A stretch of DNA of 64,000 bases from Cephalopachus bancanus (GCA_027257055.1 JAPVLO010000056.1:2852001-2916000), one strand, 5' to 3'. Counted from the stretch's first letter, positions 22,216 to 35,536 are shown. Translations and numbers: made by a program. Notes: generated by a model not told the origin, from the sequence alone.

Positions 22216-24795
22216 TCTGTAGTCACTTTCCCCTTCACATTGTTTAAACAAAGTGAGTGACAGGAAATGAATTTCTTATTTAGAATTAATGACCATCTGA
22301 ATGAACCGCAAGCCCTTTAGTTCAGTCATTCATTGCTAAAGAATATCTAACACAAAGATCATCTGAGATGATGCAAATGTAAAAAAATAATAATTACCCG
22401 TTTTCATGCCAATAATAATTTGCATGTGTAGTTCCCTCAATGTGAGTCCTGTTAACTCTAAGGCATTGATACAGAGAGCTGGGGATCTCATTAAGTGCAC
22501 AGTGCAGTGAAAAGGGAGTGGGTGAAGTTCAGAATCATGAGACATAGGTTTGGTTTACCCTGTGACCAATAACCATACTAGGCCTCACAAACTTCACCTT
22601 TCCTGGATACTGTGAGGACTAAACGCCATCATGAATGGAAAGGCATCTGTTTACTTATATGTGTAAATGTCTCATGCAATCTTCTCAGCAATGCTTTGAT
22701 GTAGGTGCCACTGTTATCTTAATTTCCAGAAGAGAAGGAGAAAAAGAGGAGGAGGAGGAGAGTTAAATAGCTTGCTCAGGGTTATAGCCCGTGATACTTG
22801 ACTGTCATGTCTGTCTAGAGTGAATAGTGACATCCTTACATCTTCTAGAGTTCCATGATAACATATTATTTCTTTTCTTTACATATATGATCTTAAGAAA
22901 GAGACTATTTCTATCTTGGTGCAAATTACGGTTCTATAAACCTTCATTTCCTCAGCTGGGAAATAGAAATAAAAGTACCTATATTTTATATAGGATACTC
23001 TTCAGTTCCCTCTTTGCTTTGGCATTCTTCCCACCTCATTTCCCCTTTTCTTAAAATCTTGATTCTCATTTGGGAAAGTATATGATGATTATCAGAGGCT
23101 GACTCCACTCTCAGCTCTGGGTTGGGGCATACGAACCAAACTAAGTCAGTGAACACATTCCATCTTCTTGGCCAGAATATTTGATTCAGGGGGCTGGCAG
23201 AGGATTTAACTTTGATCAATTAGACTGAGTCTCAGCACTTCTGCTAGAAATACTGAGACACAAATGCCCTCTTTGTCCAATTTGAATGAGGAAGAATGTA
23301 AGTAGCATATAACCCAGGAAGCAACAGTTTAGGCTTCTAAACGAAAGCAGTCTATGGATAAAGCTGGCCCTAAGGAAGTCAGAGCAGAGAGACAAAACTA
23401 AATCACATCTTTGTCACATTACTGAGTCATTGTCTAAAGCCAGCATTACCTTAATAATTTGAACCAATATATCCTTTTTATCATTTAAACCAGCATTAAT
23501 TGCAGTTTGTGTTACTTTCAACCAAAGCCATGCCATCAACTCAGTAAAGAGGTTTTTAAGATGTAATGAAGTCATGAATGAGAAATTGTAAGAGGCTACA
23601 CAACCATAAGGTTTAAAAATGGTGATTATTATGACAATGACAATGATGATGGAAATGAGTGCCTTTCAACAGACATGGCACTGGAATTTCATGTAGATCA
23701 GAAGTTTCTTTCAGTGAAAAACAAAATTAGTTCATCCTCTATGTTTCACCAACTCCTCTTATACTTTTCCAGCAGCATACTCCTTATGTACCCCTGATCA
23801 AACTGCACCAGATACCATTGTTTTTTATATTTTGTTTTCATTTTATTACGATTGTTGCTTTATTTTTATTTATTTATTTTCATTTTATTTTATTGGGTTT
23901 ATTTTTATCATTTATTTATTTTCATTGTTTATTTTTTCTTTTCCTGACCACACCTTCCACTTGCTTGCCTCCATTCCTTTGCTCTTGCCACTTCTTCCCC
24001 CAGGATTATTCTTTCCTATTCCCATTTATCGAAATTCTTCCCAATCTGCAGAACCTGAAATAATGAATCCTCCTGTGATCATTCCCTCCTCTTCGCTCCC
24101 TTTAGATGTTGTGTCTACTTATTATCTTGATCCCTGCCATGTGTTGGAGCCATTTTTCACGTCTGGATCCCCCACTGAGATTGTAATCTCTTAGAGTAGA
24201 TGCTAAGCCCCTTATAAACTATAGAGAGAAAGAACTGTATGCAACATCTGTCACTGCACTAATGTCCAGGGTGATTCAGCTGATGTTCTTGTAAATCCAC
24301 CTTGAACAGTCATCAATCCAAAGCACATGAAGAGCACCGTATGAAGAGATGAGCACTCCTTACAATTGGAAATGCCCAGACCACAATCTAACTGGGGCTT
24401 GTGAAGAAAGACAGATAAGAGGTGGCAGAGCAAAAAAAGAACGGAAGGGAAGGAGGGAGGGAGGGGGAAGGAGGAGTGAGGAAGGAAAGAGGAAGGGAAG
24501 AAGAAAGGAAGAATGAGAGGGAGGAGTATGGGTTAGGGAAAGTTGTCAAAGTTTGCTAAGTCAAAATTCTCCATAGCTCTTGTCTGCCTTGTGATAGTTT
24601 ATGATCCTAAGACCTGATCAGAGTGTCCTATTAGACATTGCTATTCTCCAAGGGATATCTACAGAACAACAGCAGTCTAGAGTCTTTCTTATATGTGTCC
24701 CAGTTGGCAGTATTATTGTATGCTTATAAATATAGAATACAAAATCAATAATGGTTGAATATACAATCAATATATTGTATATATAAAATGAAACT
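22216..24795. other. Non-coding sequence with T-rich and GGAA-rich tracts
   Basis: No gene seen. A T-rich low-complexity tract (TTTATTTATTTTCATTTTATT) occupies about 23815-23945. A purine tract (GGAAGG/GGAGGGAGGG) occupies about 24434-24528. A short GAGGAGGAGGAGGAG run lies at 22745-22762. The rest is unique. Confidence 0.5.
24434..24528. repeat. GGAA/GGGA-rich polypurine tract
   Basis: Nearly all plus-strand bases are A or G, in imperfect GGAA/GGGA units. Confidence 0.9.
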
Positions 24796-24912
24796 ATAGC
24801 CTAATTTCTAATCTTAGTTCTGACACTCTGGGGGTGTGAATTTGGGTGAGTTCTTTAACTCTCAGCTGCACTTGTCTGAGATAATAATGGGAATAAAAAT
24901 AACTATAAAAAA
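24796..24912 (+). mobile_element. MIR SINE fragment
   Basis: 'agcctaatttctaatcttagttctgacac', 'tgaatttgggtgagttctttaactctcagctgc', 'tctgagataataatggg': diverged MIR order in plus orientation. Confidence 0.65.
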
Positions 24913-26125
24913 GGGATGGCGATAATAACAGCTGACTCTGTTTTAATTATTTAATAACATAATATTTGTAAAAATTAGTCATGCTACTTGGTATATGGTA
25001 ATATAATAAATCAGTAGTTGTCAGTAGCAGAGATTGCCATAGTAATCATTAATTTGGACATGGATTTCTCTCATTAATTTACTCAGCTACCTCTAGGAAA
25101 GTGAACCTAAGTTTAACAAGCACACATGTTGTAGAGTAAAGTCATGGAAGATTTTGGCAACACTGCTGAAAATTCTGGTATTCCAAACTCTCTAAATTAA
25201 TGATCTTAACCATGTTGGATACACATTAAGACACTGGTACTTATTTTATTTGAGTGAGCATCTTTTTCCTACAATCAAAAGTCACTGAGCATAGAATTTT
25301 TTGCAGATATTTTACTTTGGTGGCATATTATAGCAGATTGGATTCAAGGTTATTTCTATAAAAGCATTACTCTCATGCTCTTATATGTTTTTATGAGAGG
25401 GAAGGGCTAGAGATATAGCTGGCATGACTGGAGGTGCCAATGTCCTTGGGCATCACCTGTGGGGTAGTGTTGTTGCCGCTGAGAGTGTCATTTGCCACAT
25501 GTCTATCAGTGGAAACTATTCTGAAAACTGCTAATGCAGGAGATTAGAAGCTATCAAAATGCTTTGAACATCTGAGGGATAAGGTCATATTTTTGCAGTA
25601 GGTACATCATTCTGATAGTAGAAATAAGGCTGTATTATGTGCCCAATCCACCCTTATTTCAGAAAACTCCTTCCATTCCTTTCCCCACTGCCTGCTGTGG
25701 CACGTCTACCCAAATAGCAACCCCCCCGGCCAAACCCCAAGAAAAGAAGAGCTTGAAATCTTGATAATTTTAAATACAATTAAGCAAGTCTATCTTAGGT
25801 ACATAATGTTTTTTCCAGAAATATTAACATATCCTGCCAAATTCTAAAAGAGGACACTTGATCATTGGGAAGCTTCCATATCTGTGTTTTCTTAATCATA
25901 GCATGTATTCAGCTTAGGGAAGTATGAGACTGTAGTTTCTGGTTGTGTGCCATGATCTGAGATGATCACATCCAGTCCACAAAGGTTTGTACTAGGAAGG
26001 CCCAGGTCATAGGAAGGATTGAGATACTACTATGACATGGTAGTATGAAGGACATGGACACAGGACCATGATAAACAGGGCCTGGAAAACAAGATGCCAG
26101 GATACAAGCATTCATGGGCATGCTT
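24913..26125. other. Non-coding sequence, nothing recognised
   Basis: Unique AT-rich sequence. No open frame with recognisable domains and no confident repeat. Confidence 0.45.
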
Positions 26126-27165
26126 CTCTTTAAGGGGTCTCCTTGCTCCCTGGACACACCATGCACTTCCATATTTCCGAATGGTTTTCCTCCTGCTACT
26201 CCCTCTGCGTGAAATATCCTTCCTTACTATTTTACCTAACAAACATTCTTGGAAGCCCAACTGAAATATACTTTCTTTGGCACTCTATGTCCCTACCCCA
26301 GCTCCAATCCAGGCATTATCACTTGCTCTTTCTCATCTGTGTTACTTAACCATATTATAACTACTACCCCTATTGTGGCCACTTATTAAATGCCTGCCCT
26401 CCAACAGACTGGAAGGCATCCTTGAAGCTTCCTTCTATCTCATTTCACTACAGCCAGTCCTTGGGAATTCTCAAGCCATGTCAAATCTACCTCCAACACA
26501 TAACTCAAACTATTTATGTCCATCATCTCGCCTGCCACCAGTGTGGATCAAGCCACAACCATCTCTTGCCTAGCACTTCCTTTTCCCTGTTTTCACTCTT
26601 GCTTCTGCATGACACATGTTCCAAATATTAGCCACAGTCATAGTTTAGAAACACAATTTAGATCCTGATGATGATGTGTTTAAAATACATCAGTGCTTCC
26701 TCATTGCAATTAGGTTTCCAAAATCATGATAGGGGCTTTCAAGGCCCTCCACTAACTGCCCCAGCATCAGCTCACTCCATGTACCCATCCCGCTCCATAG
26801 ACTCCACTACATTCACTTCTGCAAGTTCCCACATCAAAGCCCTGGCAAGTCATGTTCTGTTCATTTGGAATGATCTCCCTCAGCCCTCCAACTGCTTATT
26901 CCCAGACCCCAACTACTACACATACGTGATGCTCAGCTTAAATGTCACTCGTTGAGAGAGGTCGTTGACCCCATCCTTAGTGAGATTCCTTTGTTATAAT
27001 CATTCAAAACACCCTATAATTTCCCTTCATAGACCTAATAACAATTTATAACTATGTTTTTATCACTATATTTAAAGTAGAATTGTATTTAATAATTGTG
27101 TCTTAGCTTAATGTCTATTTCCCCCAGTAGACTATAACCTCCATGAGGGCAAAGCCATGTTTCTC
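26126..27165 (+). mobile_element. L2 LINE 3' region
   Basis: A long diverged L2 is visible, possibly two pieces (26126-26350 and 26400-27165). Tell-tale phrases include 'ggaatgatctccctcagcc', 'cagcttaaatgtcactcg', 'gtcgttgaccccatcc' and 'tagactataacctccatgagggcaaagccatg'. Short open frames within are L2 relics. Confidence 0.75.
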
Positions 27166-27189
27166 TTGCTTGTTGTTTTTGTGTTTGTT

Positions 27190-27645
27190 TGGCCACTGTA
27201 GCAGGTTGAATGGTGGTGTCTCAAAATGTATATCCAGGGTCTAATCCCTGACATCTGTAAATGTTGTCTTATTTGGAAAAAGAGTCCTTGCAGATAAGTT
27301 AGAATCTTGAGATGAAGAGATAGATGATCCTGGATTATACAGGTGAGTCCTCAATCCAATTACAAGCATCCCTAAAAAAGACACACACAGAAGAAATACA
27401 GAGAAGAGGAGGAGACAATGTGACCACAGAAGCAGAGACCACAGTGATAGGGCCAGATGCCAAGATACACCCATAGCCCCTAGAAGAGGCAAGGAATGGA
27501 TCCTCCCTCAGAGTTTTCAGGAGCACAAGTGGGCCAATATCTTAGCTTCAGAATTCTGTCCTGCAGACCTATGAGACAATACATATCTGTTTAAGTCACT
27601 AAGTTTTTGGTAACTTGTTACAGCAGCCCTAGGAAATGAATACTA
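27190..27645 (+). mobile_element. Ancient mammalian interspersed repeat (family unnamed)
   Basis: The segment from 'caggttgaatggtggtgtctcaaaatg' through 'cttatttggaaaaagagtccttgcagat' and 'cctggattatacagg' to 'gtaacttgttacagcagccctaggaaatgaatac' is a widely dispersed old mammalian repeat. I recall it as an LTR-type element but cannot safely give the family. The copy at 52950-53470 looks like a related element in opposite orientation. Confidence 0.6.
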
Positions 27646-29479
27646 TAAACAATACATTCCTAGGGCTGGTCAGTAACTCTATGTTGAATGAACGAATGAA
27701 CAAATGAACGTTCACGGAAGAAATATCATACGCATTCAACATTATATAGCAGAACTTACCACACTGAATAGAAAACAGTAGGTGCTCAAAATTGTGTTTT
27801 AACTTGAATTGGAACTCATTTTACAAAATATAGACATAAGACATTTTTAATGTGTACATATGCAAAGGCATCTTAGAGATTAAACTAGACAAATTCCTTC
27901 TTTTATAAGCGAGAATAGTGTAATTGAGAAAGGTTATCTGACTAATCTAAGGTCACACAGCAAGCTCAGGCTGAGGAAAATTGCATTTATTTGTATAATT
28001 CCCTACCAGCATCTACCAGGATATCTTTCCTAAGTACAATCGCATCATTCTAATTAAAATCATTTGGTATGTTGCCACTATCTACAGTCAAAGACTCCGG
28101 CATTCATTGTCATTAAACTAGTTAGTATGTGTAGGTCTGCACTGATAATGAAATAAATATTGAACCAAATCCTAAGCAGTGTAAGATTAAAAAAAATCCG
28201 TCCAAATTCCAAAGGATCCAAGAGGGAATAGCAACATTAGATAGACATTTACTACATTATATTTTACTTGATTTAATTATGATTTCATTTCTGGTATTTA
28301 AATGTTTAAGCAGCTTATCAGGCATTATCTTTCATTTAAGAATTTACCCCAAAATACATTAAAATGCATAGACTAAACCAACTCACTTCAGAACGAAGGC
28401 CTTTCTCACTTAATTTCTGACTCAGGGTTAACTCCACTTGAGGAGTCTCTAGTAATTGTGGTTTAGGTTTAATGCTTTCCTACATATTACATGGTACATG
28501 GCAGAAAAAAAAAATTGCATCTATTTCTATCCTTCTCCTTTCTCTGTGTGGGAAGCAACAGTATAGCTCTGGGGTTCAGAATATCTGTATTTATTCTCCC
28601 CTAATTTTATGATTTAAGGCAAGTAACTTGACCAATTTGTCACTCATCGATCTACCTACCCAGTCACTCAAGCATTAGTTTAATATGTATTAATTCCAAC
28701 TACATCCTCAGATTACAAAACTCAGGTCCTTTTATGTCATTGTATCCCTAATAGTTCCATCTTCAGTGTAAATGCACCATTAACCTATGTTAATGTCTGT
28801 CTATAAAATGAACTTTACTATGACTGCTAGAATTTGGCATACTACTTTCTTTAAAGTTATTATATATGACTAAATCTGGAAATGTTAGCAAAATGTAGCT
28901 AAAGTCAGAAGTTTAGAGGAATCCAGAAGGTTGTTTAGTCAATATCCCAGCTGCAGATCGATTCTTAATTACCCAAACCTATGTAAGCATATCCATTATA
29001 TCTTTGTGTATTCTTGGGACTGGAACCTTCAAAAGCTCCTTTAATTCTATTTCTCTGAACAACTTGGTCTGGTTCCATTTATAAAGTCCATATTTTCATC
29101 ATTTATATATTCATCTATCTAAAAAATTTCCCACATGCTCTCCAAGTAAATGATGCACTGTGCTAGGCACTGATGATAAAGGAATGGAAGACTATTTCAG
29201 CTCCAAACTGACTCACAGAATAATGGGAGAAAAAGATAAACAGGCAGTTTTGCAACATACTGTTTTGAGTGCTGTAATAGTGATAGCTACTGAGCGCTTT
29301 AAATAACACCTCCACAAAGAGCGGCATTTAGGATGAGAGAGAGATCAATTTTCAAGAGAAGGACTTTCTGCAGTTCTAGTAGGACAAAGGTCATTCCTTG
29401 TTGCTGGCCCACTGGACTTCCTCATTGTCCAAAGTGTCTCTCCAACTCATTCCTTTCCAGTGATGCTGGCCACCCTGTT
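27646..29479. other. Non-coding sequence with MIR and L2 scraps
   Basis: Reverse MIR-like sequence lies at about 27895-27985 ('taaggtcacacagcaagctcagg') and reverse L2 at about 29130-29330 ('gcactgtgctaggcactgatgataaagg'). Nothing else is recognised. Confidence 0.5.
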
Positions 29480-29494
29480 AAAATTCTCAAAGAA

Positions 29495-29784
29495 TAGCCG
29501 GGCTCAGTGGCTCAGCCTGTAATCCCGCGCTTTTGGGAGGCTGAGGTGAGTGGATTGCCTGAGCCTGCGGGCTCAAGACCCGCCTGGGCAGCGATACCTC
29601 ATCTCTACACTAAATCAAAAATTAGCCGGGCATGGTAGCGCGCACCTGTAATTCCGGCTACTCGGAAGACTGAGGCGGAAGGATTGCCAGAGCCCAGCAG
29701 GTCGAGGCTGCGGTGGCCGGGAGCGGCCACTGCACTCCAGTCTGGGCGACAGAGTGAGACTCCAACTCAAAAAAAAAAAAAAAA
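29495..29784 (+). mobile_element. Young lineage-specific dimeric SINE
   Basis: A complete dimer, GCCGGGCTCAGTGGCTCAGCC to GACTCCAACTC plus a pure A-tail, with a perfect 15-bp duplication AAAATTCTCAAAGAA (29480-29494 and 29785-29799). The left arm keeps GCGGG/CCCGC pairing around the B box. The right arm carries a perfect GTGGCC-GGGAGC-GGCCAC hairpin (29713-29730). Very similar to the copies at 44672 and 58432, so the subfamily was active recently. Confidence 0.97.
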
Positions 29785-29825
29785 AAAATTCTCAAAGAAG
29801 TTCCAAAGAAAGAAATCACTATGAA

Positions 29826-29828
<3 letters not shown>

Positions 29829-29857
<29 letters not shown>
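29829..29857. repeat. (CT)n microsatellite
   Basis: About 14 uninterrupted CT units just downstream of the SINE. Confidence 0.97.
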
Positions 29858-29861
<4 letters not shown>

Positions 29862-30120
29862 GCACTCACATTTGCTGTTTTTTTACTCTCTCAATGGGTT
29901 TCATGAGTTTGTAGAGGAGGATCTACTTCTTCTGTGGGCTCTATTTTCAGAAAGGTCAATAAAGAACCAGATTCCCTGAGGAAAAAAAATATTATATGTT
30001 GGTTCCATACCGTGAAACTCAGATCTGATTATACCATGCCCTTATTTAAAATCATGTAAGGGCTCTCCAATGCCTACAGAATACAATGCAGCCTTTTTAA
30101 CCTGGTGTTCAGGGTGTCTA

Positions 30121-30205
30121 TGACTACTCCACAGGTGAGTCCATGACTACTCGTTCAGGTGAGTCCACTACTCGTTCAGGTGAGTCCATGACTACTCCAC
30201 AGCGG
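30121..30205. repeat. Short minisatellite, ~23-bp unit, nearly four copies
   Basis: The unit TGACTACTC-(CACAG/GTTCAG)-GTGAGTCCA repeats from 30121. The first and last copies have CCACAG and the two middle ones GTTCAG; the third lacks its first three bases. Confidence 0.85.
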
Positions 30206-31127
30206 CACCTCTTATCAACTTCCCTTCACACAGCAGAGGCCAACCAGGCAGAACTCCTTTAGGATATGGACAGAGAAGCATCACTGAAGGACTCTTAGTG
30301 GAGAAATGATAAGATTTGATCTACATTTTAGGATTCTTGTCCTATATTTCCTAAACGAAGCAACTATGACAGGAAAACCTATATAACTCAACTTGCTTCC
30401 TCAAAACCCTTCCAGAATGAGGCAGGTCATACATTGGTAAGCAAAAAATAAGGAAAGAAAACAAGGAATAAAATGCTCAAACAGCCCTTCCCTAAAAATG
30501 TAACGACAAAGGATGCCACTACATTTACCATTATTTCTGTAAAAACGTCAGTCTGATGGTTTGCAGACAACCTCCAGGGGCAATCCATTTAGTATTCTTG
30601 GATAACAGAAGATGCTGACAAACCCTAAATTTCCCAAAACCCTAATAGTTTGTAAAAATGGCATGCTGCGTGCCCCAGTCAGTGTGGGCAGGTGCAAAAT
30701 GATATATATGTGAATTATCATAAGTGCTCAGTGATTGCCATACTTTTCTGCACCCATTTATAAAGCGTGCCTTGAAATCAGATGTTGATTTAAATTCTGT
30801 TCTTTATGAAGAAATACAATACAATTTTTTTAAAAAAGCTTAAGCCAGTTAAGTAACAGCACAAACTATTCTTTTCTACTAGGCAACAAACTAGTTATAT
30901 GAAAAAAAACCTTCAGCAACTGGGAGAGTTAGATTCAAAATAATTCAATCTGTGACTCGCAACATTTAAGTGCTATATTATTACAATGAACAAATAATCA
31001 CTGAACTTATCTCCTTTGATGGATTTACTAATGCATTAAATATTCATTGAACATCTATTAGACACAAGGCACAACAAATTGTTGACCAAGACATTGTCTT
31101 TGCCTTCAAGAAGCAGAGTATTATACC
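30206..31127. other. Non-coding sequence, nothing recognised
   Basis: Mostly unique; a reverse-strand L2-like scrap at about 31030-31110 ('aaatattcattgaacatctattagacacaaggc'). Confidence 0.45.
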
Positions 31128-31236
31128 CATTTATTTTGAGATCTCACTGACATTGAACTCCTAGGCTCAAGCAATCCTCCCACCTCAACCTTCCAAAGTG
31201 CTGGAATTACAGGCATGAGCCACTGAGCCTGGCCAA
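31128..31236 (-). mobile_element. Truncated Alu-like SINE (left arm only)
   Basis: 'gaactcctaggctcaagcaatcctcccacctcaacc' then 'ccaaagtgctggaattacaggcatgagccactgagcctggcc': the left-arm 5' half on the minus strand. The remainder is missing. Confidence 0.85.
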
Positions 31237-31285
31237 GGACACAATTTGATGTGTCCTTTTTTCATGCTATCAAGCCAGTTTCTAA

Positions 31286-31350
31286 ACACACACACACACA
31301 AATACACACACACAAACACACACACACACATACACACACACACACACACT
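31286..31350. repeat. (CA)n microsatellite
   Basis: Imperfect CA array with single-T and extra-A interruptions. Confidence 0.97.
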
Positions 31351-31824
31351 CCACTGATAACAATGATTAAGAATAGACCTTACATTGTTACTGACCTCAG
31401 CCCTAAATCACTTAATATTATCTATTTTATGTTTCAAATATTGGTCAAGTATTCATTTTTCCAAATCTGACCTGAAGACATATTTTCCCACAGTCATACA
31501 TTTTCTTTGTGCTCAATTTTTACCTTGGATTTTGATTTCTCTTGAGCAACATCATTTTAATTTGTCTTGAATAAGCATTTGGCCCCATCTGATTTGGATT
31601 GGAGTTCAGAGGCTATAAGTGGGTGTCAGGAGGAGAGGAACAACTCGCCCCTGCCCACCATGCTATAACATGCCTCCATCGAATAGACCAACATAACTAC
31701 ACCACATTTCAAAAGAGAGATGTATAAATGTTGAGAGATATGACAGAACATGAGACATAAGTCAGGATTTTGCTTATTCTGTGATGTTATAAAAACATGC
31801 AAATATTATATTAAAATCGTGGCT
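31351..31824. other. Non-coding sequence, nothing recognised
   Basis: No gene or confident repeat seen. Confidence 0.4.
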
Positions 31825-32094
31825 AAACAAATACAAGTCCTCACTTATAAGTGGGAGTTAAACAAAGGGTATAAATGGACATATAGAGTGGAATAATAGA
31901 TCTGGAGACTAAAAAAGGTAGGAGGGTGGGGGGATGAGGGTTGAAAAATTATCTGTTGCACACAGTGTTCACTATTCAGGTGATGGATACACGAAAGGCC
32001 CAGACTTCACCACTATGCAATGGATGCATGCAAGAAATCTGCATTTGTATCTCCTCATCTATAAAAAATAAAATATATATTAAAAAACCAGTGA
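31825..32094 (+). mobile_element. L1 3'-end fragment
   Basis: 'cctcacttataagtgggagttaaacaaagggtataaatggaca', 'gggtggggggatgagggttgaaaaattatc' and 'tgatggatacacgaaaggcccagacttcaccactatgcaatg' are 3' UTR phrases of older primate L1s. The terminus differs from that of the younger L1s in this window. Confidence 0.8.
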
Positions 32095-35000
32095 CTAAAA
32101 ACAAAATGTGTTGTCTTGTGAAGACCCACATTGCCAAAACGTCATCAGAGTCCCCATTCCCTTCTTTATCATTTTAGTCTCTCTTTGCCCTGATTTCACA
32201 AGTGATTCTCAGGCAGATGGTCGATTATTTAGATGCCTTAAGACACTCTTTTCTAGTCTTACCAGTGACTGAGGAACTCTTTTTGAACATGTTGCTGCAT
32301 GTTGATTTCTTATGTAGTTTACAAGACTGTGACATATTTGACATCGCTTGCTATATTTGTTAGGTTATTTTTATTGATTCTAGAATTATTGAGAACGTTT
32401 ACTATGTGGCAGGCTCTGTATCCAACCACTGGTGATATCATAGCCAGCAAGGCAGCCATGATCCCTTCCTTTAGGAAGCTTACTATCAAGTCGTAATGGC
32501 ATTTTATTAGGTTCATAGATATATTTCAGGTTATTTTTCACTCGGAACTTTTAGAAGAAATTAAACCACAATTGTTAAAGCTCTTTGTTCTCTTGAAATT
32601 CCTTTAGTAAGGCACAAAATTTTGCTACTATTAAACTGGATAATGATGAAAATGTAAAAGACTAAGGGGCAGAGGAAAGATCACATTGGCTTAAATTCAC
32701 ACTAAAGTGTAAATGACTGATACTGGATATCATTTTACGAATAAAGTTCTTGATGAGGGGTGAGTCAAAGATGAAGGTACACTGGATTCTGAATTGGGAG
32801 AATCATGGTGAAGAGAAACTTGGTGTTATGAGAAGATAAATTCCCTACAGAATAATGTAACTTATGGTGGGCCCTTTCCAATATTTTTTTATTAGAAACA
32901 ATAATTAGTCTGGTATCAGAATTCTAGGCTCTTACTACTTCACTGTGTAGCTCTGAATAAACCAACTAATTTATCAAAGAGAGACTTAAATTACTTGTTT
33001 GTAAAAAAGGGGTAACAAATTCTGCCTAAATACTCACAAATATGTTAGAAAGAGAGAATTGATCATAAGCTATACAAATGTAAAGTGTTAAACAGGCAGG
33101 GCCACTATTACGCCATGGCAGATACCTCAAATTATCTTCAAAACATGAATGAAACGTGTAATCTGAGGAACGGATTTAAAATTAGTTATACATACATACC
33201 TCTACTTTGTTGATCAAATCACGAATGTTTTCATCTCAATCCTTTAAAATAATGAATTCAATTTACTTAAAGCCATGTTTCTAATTACAGTAAACAGATG
33301 ATTTCTGTATATCCTTCAAAAGAATTATTGTGTCAAAGTTTATCTCATACTTTTGAAATTAATGTCTCCTGAGAGGATTGGCTAGTTTCTTTTATCTAAT
33401 CATTCACAGTTAACCTGTATGATAGACATGTCATTTGTAATGCTTATATGCTTTTAAAACAGTTATGTTTTTCCAAAGAAGGTTGTTTCTTGTTTTCTAT
33501 TAGCCGTGATTTAATTGCAGGTCATGAAACTCCATGGACCTGTTAAATCTTTCACATCAGTATTCCTTGTTTGTCTCCTTCTTACCTTGGCTGGACCAAC
33601 TAATTCTAGGCTCTAGACTCCACTGGAACCACCAGCTTCAACACACCTGGCATTTTTCCCGTCTTAGCAGTTCTTAGGTAACTTCTTGGCTTGAACTCTG
33701 GGAGTCCTTGCTGAGAAGTCCAAAGATGTTAAGCTTCTGCCCACAGACACACGGAAAAAGGTGAACATTTAAGATTTAAACTTAGCTTTCTAAGGCATCA
33801 ATACCCATATTAGTTCTTTCTATCACATCCTGCTGGTTTGCAGAGCATCCAATTTCTCCACAGTGAGAATCTTTTTTAGAGGAAGAGACCTGGTTATAGT
33901 ATTTTATTTTTTTAAATTACCTATGTTAAAAGATGTTTTGTGATGTGTAGGACAAAGAAGACTATTTAAATTGAAATCATTTTCCTAGTATCCAAGATCT
34001 CTAAATCTCATGCACATTAAGTTTGAATTAACACTAACAAGGGTCTAACAGCTTTGATGCTGTGTTCTTAGATAATTAAATTCTTAGAAAATCATTCCAC
34101 ATTTGAGGGAGAAGCGAAGGACACAGACAGTTCAGTCTTAATTCAAAGTCACTTGCATATTGTTACCTGCTGTTTTCATGCCTTCATTGAATCAGCAGGG
34201 AGGATTTGATATTAAAAATGAGTTTTCTCTTTTTGGGGGGAGGGGTGCAAATCTTTGTAGGGGGAGTGGAATTATCAACTCTTCCCAGGCTATCACTTTG
34301 CCTTGGCATCTCATCATATACTGTTTGCATCCCTAAGATGAAGTTTGTACCTTTGCAATCAAGTTCTACTTTATAAATATGAGGGGAACCCGTCACAACC
34401 TGGAATTTATTTACAAAAATTGTGTGTTTATTCTTACAGGTTTAGACTTCAGTCATCTTCAAAGCACTCCCTGTTTGAAGCAATACGCCTGTGGAGATGC
34501 TTTTTCCACTGCTCAAAACGGTTTCTTAATTCATCAAATTGATACCTTTTAATGCTTCTGCCATTTTTTTTGTTTGTTTCATTCCTTCCACATCAGCAAA
34601 ATGTTTCCCTTTAAGAACTTTTATCATCCAGGGAAACAAACAAAAAGTCACTCAGGGTGAGATTGGGTGAGTAGAGAAGGTAGGACACAGGGGTCATGCC
34701 ATTTTGGGTATAAAAAATGCTGAACACTCAGTGTGGTGTGGGCAGGTGCCTTTGTAAATCTCCCATCATAAAATGGGCAAACACATTGAAAGAATCTCAA
34801 AAAAAAAATTCACTGAAGTCAAACACAGCCTCTCACAATGCTAGTTGGTATACTGATGACCATAAGTTTCTAGAACACTTACCTAGTGGGGAAACCCTAT
34901 ATTACAATGGGCTCATCCTCCAAAAGATAATTCTAGTGTTGAGGGGAGTCCCCTCTCATATATACAAAATGCTTTTAATTTACAAAGCCTCGTTGCCATT

Positions 35001-35367
35001 CATTAGTGCATGTGACCCTAAGAGCCACCTGGAGAAGTTTGAAAGATGGCACATTCTTCCAAGGTGTCATCCAAAGAGAGACTAACTGACTATCAATAAG
35101 CCCCATGAGGTGACACTTACCTTGGATAAATCATTCTAAGCTACTATCAGACCCTGAGACTTAGAGTTGTAAGATAAATCTTTTCTTGTCTTAGAAGTGA
35201 GCAGGCACGGAATATTGATTCACAATAACAAACCTCACAAAAGCCTGATTAATTCACTTGAATTTCAGTTTAAGATTTAGGATGAGAAATAGAATGGTCA
35301 GTGGGTGATAATGATTAAATCAGTATGGCCAGGGCATTTTGTCCCGTGACAGCCAAGTTGTTAGAGG
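32095..35367. other. Non-coding sequence with little repeat content
   Basis: No gene is recognised over 3.2 kb. A reverse L2-like scrap lies near 32385-32500. A 122-codon ATG frame (34717-35085) has no domain, signal peptide or compositional sign of coding. Confidence 0.45.
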
Positions 35368-35381
35368 GTTATTTGATTTTC

Positions 35382-35522
35382 CTGAAAAAAAATTTTTTTT
35401 TTCTTTTAAAGATGCAGGGTGCAATTCAGGGTTAGGTATACAGATGTTCATTATGCAGGTACCCTTGTTGATGAGGTGTGTCCACCCCACAACCCGACCC
35501 CAGTAGTTTCCCACCACTGCCA
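35382..35522 (-). mobile_element. Very short 5'-truncated L1 (141 bp)
   Basis: Only the L1 3' terminus is present on the minus strand (T-tail, then the complement of the 'gtacctgcataatgaac' and 'aaccctgaattg' phrases). Flanks GTTATTTGATTTTC (35368-35381) and GTTACTTGATTTTC (35523-35536) are the target duplication, one mismatch. Confidence 0.88.
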
Positions 35523-35536
35523 GTTACTTGATTTTC

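Noticed and set aside
30121..30205. CRISPR-like array
   Set aside because: Units are contiguous without spacers and the DNA is vertebrate; it is a minisatellite.
34717..35085. 122-codon plus-strand ORF with ATG
   Set aside because: No recognisable domain and no flanking gene signals; left as unsupported.
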